From positions 32,042,964-32,106,963 of the forward strand of contig OW203761.1 of assembly GCA_934045905.1 (NCBI GenBank): a stretch of DNA of 64,000 nt, given 5' to 3'. Both the position numbers and the translations under genes were made by a program. Of this stretch, positions 60,201 to 64,000 are shown piece by piece. The first letter of the stretch is position 1, and every line of letters begins with the position of its first letter. The notes beneath the pieces were generated by a model. The model did no database searches. It saw only the letters and a program-made list of their open reading frames with translations, and was not told the origin of the DNA. Source of the stretch: Leuctra nigra. Its lineage: Eukaryota; Arthropoda; Insecta; Plecoptera; Leuctridae.

Positions 60201-63200
60201 ATTTAGGCTACCTAATAATGAAGATATAATTTTTATGTTGTCCCAACTTTGAACAAAAAACTTATTTTCTGATAGATAGTTGGACTATGGTTGGACATTC
60301 TATTAGGGAAAAAATTGAAAACAATACCAACGTGTGCTATTTTGAAAGTTATAAACCAAAAACGAAATGATTTCTCTATACCTCCTGTGTCCAAGTTTTG
60401 TTCATTCTTGGAAGGCAATAAATTGAAACCTCGCTATAAGACAAAAGTTGCAAGTTAAATTACATTTTAATTTTATGATTCTTTTATACTTAAATGTAGT
60501 TGAAATGTTGAAAAAAGTAATTCAAGATGGTAATTTCAAAAAAAAAATATTTTGGAATGTTCGATTGGTTGAGCCACGTTAATTGAGTGATCATATTTCA
60601 ATTCAATTTGGATGTAGGTATGTTTTCTGTGCGTTACCAAATTCGATTCGAGATTTTGCAAGTATCGGTGAGCTCATCAACACGTTACACCACGAGTTTT
60701 CCTACTGACCTGACCTAGATAACATGTCATCTTACCTTGGGAATTCGACATGTCTGAACTGTGTGTGCCGAGGGTAAATGTCTGCGATTGGAACCACAGC
60801 GCTTACCAACCACTTGTTGGAACGATCACAGTCAAAGTAAGGTCTCGTCCATTGTACAGGCCCAGGTGTTTCATCAGCCCCTATTCAAAAAGATGTTTGA
60901 AATCAAAGTAGGAAATGTAAAATAATCTTGTGAAAATTAATGCAAATATACAAAAAAAATAATGTACCTATTATGGTCTGTGTTACACCGAGTTGTCCGC
61001 CAGACTTGGCTCTTAATGTTAAAAAAAAAACGTTTTTTTTGTCCATCCCTCAGTCGCTGTGAGCGATCGCGCGGTCTTCCGAGACCATCCCTCTCTCTCG
61101 GACAAGGGGTATTCAAAATATCTTAGCGGACAATTCCGTGTGACACGGACCATAGGTTCAACTAATTTTGTGGGACTGAAAGGAGGAAGATGACATCCAG
61201 GCAGGTCCAGGGCGCACAGCCCCGCATCACTTCTTTTAGTATGTTTTTATGCATTTTGAGTGCAGTTTAACAATTTTATCAATATAGTTATCATTTTCAA
61301 ATTACAACAATAGTCAACCCAAATTAAAAATATATCAAAAAGAGGGAATATTAAAATTATTATAAATTAATTAGGTATCAATAGGGGCACTTGAAAATGG
61401 TGTTTTGAAAATCAGAATGTCGGTGATTACTGGATGCTAATATTGGGTTTAAAAGCTGTGCATAAAGTCAAATTGCGGTGTTAATTTCGTTTTATTTTGT
61501 TAAAATTTACACATACATGCTTCCAAATTTTGATGAAAACTATTATTGACACTGACATCAGTTGATTTTATCACATGAAAAATGGATAACTCTGTTCTAG
61601 AGGTTCTCAATCCATAGGTATTGAGATCACATTTTTAAAAATCAATAGGTACCAATTTCTCCCTGACATTCTTGCCCCAAAAGCTGGCTAGTAGTGGGGT
61701 GGGGGGGGGAGCAGGTCAAATTCTACAATTCTCTCAGGACAATGAAATAGCTCAAAACAATTTCCACTCATTTGAAATGAGTTTAAAAAATGGTGTTTTT
61801 CTTTCAAATAAAGTGTTTTTTATTATTATAACCACTGGATTTCGGTGCCAATTTTTTGTTCAAATAGTGGTGAAATGAAAAAAAAATCGCGATATTTCAC
61901 GATTTAATTCTTGCATATTTGTTATCAGTATGCAAAACTATGCCCAGAAATGATGGAAAAACCTACTTTTAAAATTTTCGCGATTTCGTGAACACCATTT
62001 TCAAGTGTCTCTAGGTATCAAGTATAGAAAAAATTATATTCTCTCTGAATTCTAAAGATTTTTAATAAATCGATTCATCAATTTAGCAGGTGTATATTAT
62101 TAAGACATATTTTAAGTGGGAAATAAATAAGTTAATTTGATGATTTTTTTTATTTTTAAGTTATTCCAATTGGTGCTCGAGCTCTGGAGCACCCACGTAG
62201 TCGGCATCACTGCGTAGAGGTGTGAGTTTCTAGTGCACATAGTTCAATTGTGTGACTTATTTAAGGCAAGATTTAAGAAACGTTTATGAATTGTATAAGA
62301 AACGGCTAAATAAGCAAGTCAACCTCGAAGAACATTAATTGACACAATTGAGTGTTGCACCGTCATCAAATTCTTTCAAATTCAATGAAAATAATTTCAA
62401 ACAGTAGTGAAAAAGAGTTTTCTATGGAAAACCATGCAACAGACCCCGTCGTAAACACAAAATCTCTTCTAAAATGGTTTGAGATGATTTGAGGTGTTCT
62501 TCCTTGATATTGAATGAACTTGATGACGATGCGACACTAAATTCGACCATTTAAATGTTCTTCGAGGTTGACTTACTTATTCGGCGATATCTTATGCAAT
62601 AACGACACAACTTGGTACATTGCCTGCCTTAAATATAATGCTTTTTAAATTTAATTCCTTTCAATTTCCATGGTTTCTATTCAAAGCAATTTTTAGATAC
62701 CTGAAGCCCCTGTCACACTTTGTTGCAAACCGCATGGAACTCGCGGTTGGAAACCATGGGGGCATGTGCAGAGACGGAATTTGTTCAGCTCGTGGGGTTT
62801 GAAAAATAGACAATTCTCTATTTTGATTTTTTACAGTTCCAACAATGTGTTGTGGTACGGTACCATGTGATGTGAACTGACCAATGATGAGTAACAGGAA
62901 ACGGAAACGGTGCTTTCTGCGCCACTCGTGTCAATTGTGAAGTATCAAATCAAACCAGTGTGTGTGATAGGCTTTTGCCTCTTTTTGCAAGAAACGTTTC
63001 CAACCGCGGATAACATGTCATCTTACCTTGGGAATTTGTCATGTCTGACTGTAAATCCGAGGGTAAATGTCTGCGATTGGAACCACACAGCGCTTACCAA
63101 GCACTTGTTGGAACCCATGGTTCGCAACCCAGTGAGATACCCACTTAATTGAGAAAAATAATCCATACAAAATATTACTAGTTCATTGGGTCATTATTTA

Positions 63201-63589
63201 AATTGAACCAATTTGGAATGCCTACGTGTACTAAATTGATACTTTTGGCTTTAAACTCAGACACTGAATGCTGGAAAAGAAGATGGCATGTGGGTATATA
63301 ATTATTAATTGTTAATAGATAAATCTGCTAACCTGGAGGACCATGAAACGTGAAAGTTTCATTTGTGTTGTTGGCATATCGAATCTCAACCTGGTACGTG
63401 GTTTTAGTGTCATGACGACCAACAACATTATCGGGTAACCATTTCCTATACCATTCATTGATTCGGTACAGATCTGAAGTATAGTCTGAACTAAGGCTGT
63501 CGTTTGGTATTGCACCTAAGTCTTGAACTGTGAAAGTGTTCAGTGTTGAAATTCGTTCCAAATGAATAGGATCATTGAAGTCATCAGCT
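48244..63589 (-). CDS. Tandem Cache-EGF extracellular protein, GPR158/179-ectodomain-like, without 7TM (5'-partial)
   Basis: Exons in transcript order: 63589-63333, 60880-60736, 57862-57567, 57444-57258, 57177-57060, 52403-52163, 51268-51112, 50603-50354, 48504-48244 (stop at 48244). Every splice site is GT/AG and every phase fits, giving 636 visible codons. The first exon opens at an acceptor, so the start is beyond the window. Two homologous modules follow each other. Module 1 has RPYFDCDRSNKWLVSA, MDFDRIDINQCP and CEPLDGWGFRRGGYQCRC. Module 2 has TPYFDCGGKTNKWVITY, MDLIQLDINQCP and CVPIQGRGYETGGYKCEC. Each looks like the distal part of a Cache domain followed by an EGF-like cysteine set, as I recall for GPR158/GPR179-type receptors. 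Many NxS/T sites suit an extracellular protein. The C-terminus is small residues (LAGAAS), about 16 hydrophobic residues, then RQ-stop, suggesting a GPI-anchor signal or single membrane span. Family naming is by recall; the gene structure is directly visible. Confidence 0.8.
48560..48720. mobile_element. Near-perfect palindrome MITE G (161 bp, TTA-flanked)
   Basis: Two arms of about 75 bp that appear perfectly complementary, with a loop around TGATATAAT at 48636-48644. Ends AGCTTGATTTACACGGGTC and complement; TTA at 48557-48559 and 48721-48723. Lies in the last intron of the Cache-EGF gene, 56 bp from the acceptor of the final exon. Confidence 0.9.
49124..49843 (-). mobile_element. hAT-like element retaining a BED zinc-finger coding end (720 bp)
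   Basis: Ends TAAGGTGACCATAT / ATGGTCACCTTA with exact duplication TATATCGG at 49116-49123 and 49844-49851. A minus-strand frame at 49537-49328 encodes 69 residues (RRKCKFNEDLKKEFVFMKK, CMVC, LSIAHGGRSDINDHIKT) that look like the N-terminal BED finger of hAT-type transposases. The catalytic part is missing. Subterminal regions repeat ACCGGGACAA. The H spacing after the CxxC pair looks altered. Confidence 0.85.
49328..49537 (-). pseudogene. Transposase fragment, BED-type zinc finger
   Basis: 69 codons from ATG at 49537, with CxxC (CMVC) followed by IAHGGRSDINDH. This arrangement is known from BED fingers that bind hAT element ends. A complete transposase is several hundred residues; only this end survives, and the reading frame stops before any RNase H-like domain. 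It could still make a small DNA-binding peptide, but nothing shows expression. Confidence 0.65.
50767..51027. mobile_element. Long-TIR MITE DD (261 bp)
   Basis: Arms of about 65 bp: CAGGGCGATTGTATAACTTT … TACCAATTGATGAAAGTA and complement. CAG flanks at 50764-50766 and 51028-51030. Cache-EGF intron between 51112 and 50603. Confidence 0.8.
51367..51593. mobile_element. Hairpin MITE H (227 bp, TTA-flanked)
   Basis: Ends AGGTGGATTCACACGGCCGT and complement, TTA at 51364-51366 and 51594-51596. Long arms including GTTTGAAACTCAAGTTTGCC. The end resembles that of MITE G. Cache-EGF intron. Confidence 0.88.
52870..54115 (+). mobile_element. Non-LTR retrotransposon fragment, interrupted by a hAT-like element
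   Basis: 52890-52973 reads NKCKVMHFSRKQNKRETLYK then LGSSVLDN. After removing 52982-53820 plus one copy of the duplication, it continues KEYNYLGVCLNDKLGWSKQV and, with frame breaks, KKSVELIEKVQKVAAKRVPN. This is the post-catalytic part of a reverse transcriptase. Dead by stops and frameshifts. Antisense within a Cache-EGF intron. Confidence 0.78.
52982..53820. mobile_element. hAT-like non-autonomous element T (839 bp)
   Basis: Ends TAGGACTGTGCGAGT / ACTCGCACACCCCTA with exact 8-bp duplication CTAAAGAG at 52974-52981 and 53821-53828. Subterminal arrays of GAGTCGAGTTC at both ends. Contains a 20+ A run near 53703. Inserted in a LINE fragment. Confidence 0.92.
54281..55532. mobile_element. pogo/Tigger-like non-autonomous element (1252 bp)
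   Basis: Ends CAGTAAACCCTCGTTAATTC / GAGGGTTTACTG with TA at both sides. This end sequence and TA target are typical of the pogo branch of Tc1/mariner. Subterminal AGTTCGAAAT-type repeats occur at both ends. Nested inside is an inverted-repeat segment 54531-54870 (GTAAAGTTCGTTCACGAT and complement). No DDE transposase frame. Confidence 0.85.
55620..56470 (-). mobile_element. RTE-like LINE 3' fragment with a 251-bp tandem duplication
   Basis: Minus-strand frame 56527-56168 gives [49 protein letters not shown] and [10 protein letters not shown], collinear with the LINE at 35650-37620. The segment 55730-55980 is repeated at 55981-56231 with a 251-bp period. Cache-EGF intron. Confidence 0.8.
56566..56984. 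mobile_element. Inverted-repeat element W with 9-bp target duplication (419 bp)
   Basis: Ends TACGATCACCACACTTTACA and complement, extending through CAGGGATCGGAAACTGTCTG. GCTTTGTCC at 56557-56565 and 56985-56993. A 9-bp duplication with long inverted repeats points to a Mutator-like element; an 8-bp hAT reading cannot be excluded. It ends 76 bp from the Cache-EGF exon at 57060. Confidence 0.82.
58141..58351. mobile_element. MITE P, copy 5
   Basis: GTACACTTGACAATTCATAA … TTATGAATTGTCGAGTGTAC. Nested in hAT-like element R. Confidence 0.8.
58404..59113 (-). repeat. Dispersed family S, copy 6 (minus)
   Basis: Left AAGAAAACGCTCAGTGTAAC then GAGTTGATGAGCGAGCACCG; right complement of GAGCGAGCGAATCGATCGCT. 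Shares GGACCTCCGTTTTT and AAATTTTGCACACA blocks. Nested in element R. A separate end fragment lies at 60650-60705. Confidence 0.6.
59643..59799. mobile_element. Hairpin MITE CC (157 bp, TAA-flanked)
   Basis: Ends GGCCGGGGTAGGACCAAA / TTGGTCCTACCCGGCC, with TAA at 59640-59642 and 59800-59802. Inner arms AACTATCGATAG / CTATCGATAGTT. Confidence 0.85.
60028..60578. mobile_element. TTAA-flanked element N, copy 3 (551 bp)
   Basis: TTAA at 60024-60027 and 60579-60582; ends GGTGGCTCAGCCAATC / GATTGGTTGAGCCACG. GTCTCAGATCTTCAT follows the left end as in the truncated copy at 15119. Confidence 0.82.
60973..61151. mobile_element. Hairpin MITE GG (about 179 bp, TA-flanked)
   Basis: TGGTCTGTGTTACACCGAGT at the left and complement of TGGTCCGTGTCACACGGAAT at the right, with TA outside each end. 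TTGTCCGC continues both arms. Confidence 0.75.
61385..62010. mobile_element. Inverted-repeat element HH (about 626 bp)
   Basis: GGGCACTTGAAAATGGTG at the left, CACCATTTTCAAGTGTC at the right. The AT-rich interior has no coding sequence. Cache-EGF intron. Confidence 0.65.
62250..62640. repeat. Inverted repeat II
   Basis: AAGTCAACCTCGAAGAACAT at about 62316-62335 and its complement at 62555-62573. Further paired blocks (TGTGTGACTTATTTAAGGCA / CTTAAAT). Probably a decayed MITE; no clear ends. Confidence 0.5.
62716..63137. repeat. Inverted-repeat segment carrying a captured exon fragment
   Basis: Outer pair CACTTTGTTGCAAACCGC (62718-62735) and complement of CACTGGGTTGCGAACC (to 63134); inner pair CGCGGTTGGAAAC (62742-62754) and GTTTCCAACCGCG (62995-63007). 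The exon copy 63009-63114 lies between the inner right arm and the outer right arm. Element status is inference; no target duplication identified. Confidence 0.45.
63009..63114 (-). pseudogene. Partial duplicate of the Cache-EGF exon at 60880-60736
   Basis: About 106 bp matching 60718-60823: the intron start, the splice donor GTAAGATGAC and the last ~85 bases of the exon. It differs by a 2-base insertion, a compensating 2-base deletion and a few substitutions, so it stays open (NKCLVSAVWF, then VRHDKFP). It lacks the conserved YFDCDRS part and an evident acceptor, so it is unlikely to be a functional alternative exon. Confidence 0.75.
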
Positions 63590-63766
63590 CTAAAAAAGGA
63601 AAAGGCATATTAATTATTATTTCTTAATCCACAAACAGAAATAGATACATAGTAGGATTCCACCAGAAAATCATCAACATGAATTATACTAATTTGCATT
63701 TTTTCTTGCTCATAGATATCCAGGGGCACTCTGTACATATAGGTAAAGAAAATTAATACCACCAGG

Positions 63767-63901
63767 GGCCAGATTCACAAAAAGTATTATCTCCTAAAAC
63801 GTACTATCTTTGGTATTATCTTTTTAACATGGTGTTTTTGGTATTAAATCAAAAGATATTACGTACCTATTAACAGATAATACTTTTCGTGAATCCAGCC
63901 C
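63767..63901. mobile_element. MITE C, copy 2 (135 bp, CAG-flanked)
   Basis: GGGCCAGATTCACAAAAAG … GTGAATCCAGCCC with CAG at 63764-63766 and 63902-63904. Near-identical interior to 5811-5947. Upstream intron of the Cache-EGF gene. Confidence 0.85.
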
Positions 63902-64000
63902 CAGTATAGGTATTACAGTTCCTGGAGCCAAATTCTTGAGATTCACGCTTTGAAACCATGAACGAATAAGGCTAACGCTAGCCATAGTTTTCAACCTCTC

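Noticed and set aside
62910..63152. Plus-strand open frame of 80 codons
   Set aside because: Antisense shadow of the duplicated Cache-EGF exon fragment.
1..64000. CRISPR arrays, bacterial operons, rRNA genes, retroviral LTRs
   Set aside because: None seen; the repeats present are transposable elements with target duplications or microsatellites.

Overview
The window is AT-rich, intron-rich nuclear DNA from an invertebrate. It is most likely an arthropod and plausibly a hemipteran insect. This rests on short conserved exons separated by kilobase introns, an insect-sized MPC1, and introns packed with non-LTR retrotransposon remnants and dozens of small terminal-inverted-repeat elements. The species cannot be fixed from sequence alone. 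There is no sign of bacterial, CRISPR or operon organisation.

Four protein-coding genes can be assembled exon by exon with matching splice phases. (1) Positions 1408-30650, plus strand: KNTC1/Rod, the large subunit of the kinetochore RZZ (ROD-ZW10-Zwilch) checkpoint complex. Thirteen exons and about 1886 codons are visible; the N-terminus lies left of the window. (2) Positions 30915-34289, minus strand: a compact four-exon WD40-repeat protein of 286 residues that I cannot name. (3) Positions 34842-42567, plus strand: MPC1, mitochondrial pyruvate carrier subunit 1, complete in three exons (110 residues). (4) Positions 48244-63589, minus strand: an extracellular protein with two tandem Cache-like plus EGF-like modules resembling the ectodomain of GPR158/GPR179-type receptors. 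It ends in a single C-terminal hydrophobic segment and has no seven-helix domain. Nine exons (636 codons) are visible and the 5' end is beyond the right edge.

The order is KNTC1 > < WD40 | MPC1 > < Cache-EGF. KNTC1 and the WD40 gene converge with only 264 bp between stop codons and have overlapping predicted 3' ends. The WD40 gene and MPC1 are divergent, with about 550 bp between start codons, probably sharing a promoter region. MPC1 and the Cache-EGF gene converge across 5.7 kb of repeat-rich spacer. I see no evidence that the four genes act in one pathway.

Most of the remaining sequence is mobile DNA. There are five non-LTR retrotransposon fragments. At least seven non-autonomous elements have exact or near-exact 8-bp target duplications and hAT-like ends, and six of these carry a different family-specific short motif repeated just inside their ends. 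One of them keeps the BED-type zinc-finger end of a transposase. There are also a pogo-like element with TA duplications, and groups of hairpin MITEs flanked by CAG, TTA/TAA, TTAA or TA. Several elements are nested inside each other with intact target duplications, which gives a readable insertion history. A further dispersed family of 0.7-1.7 kb (at least six copies) has GAGCGAGC-type ends. The most notable non-repeat observations are the receptor-like protein without a receptor core, and a partial exon copy that appears to lie within an inverted-repeat element in that gene's own intron.
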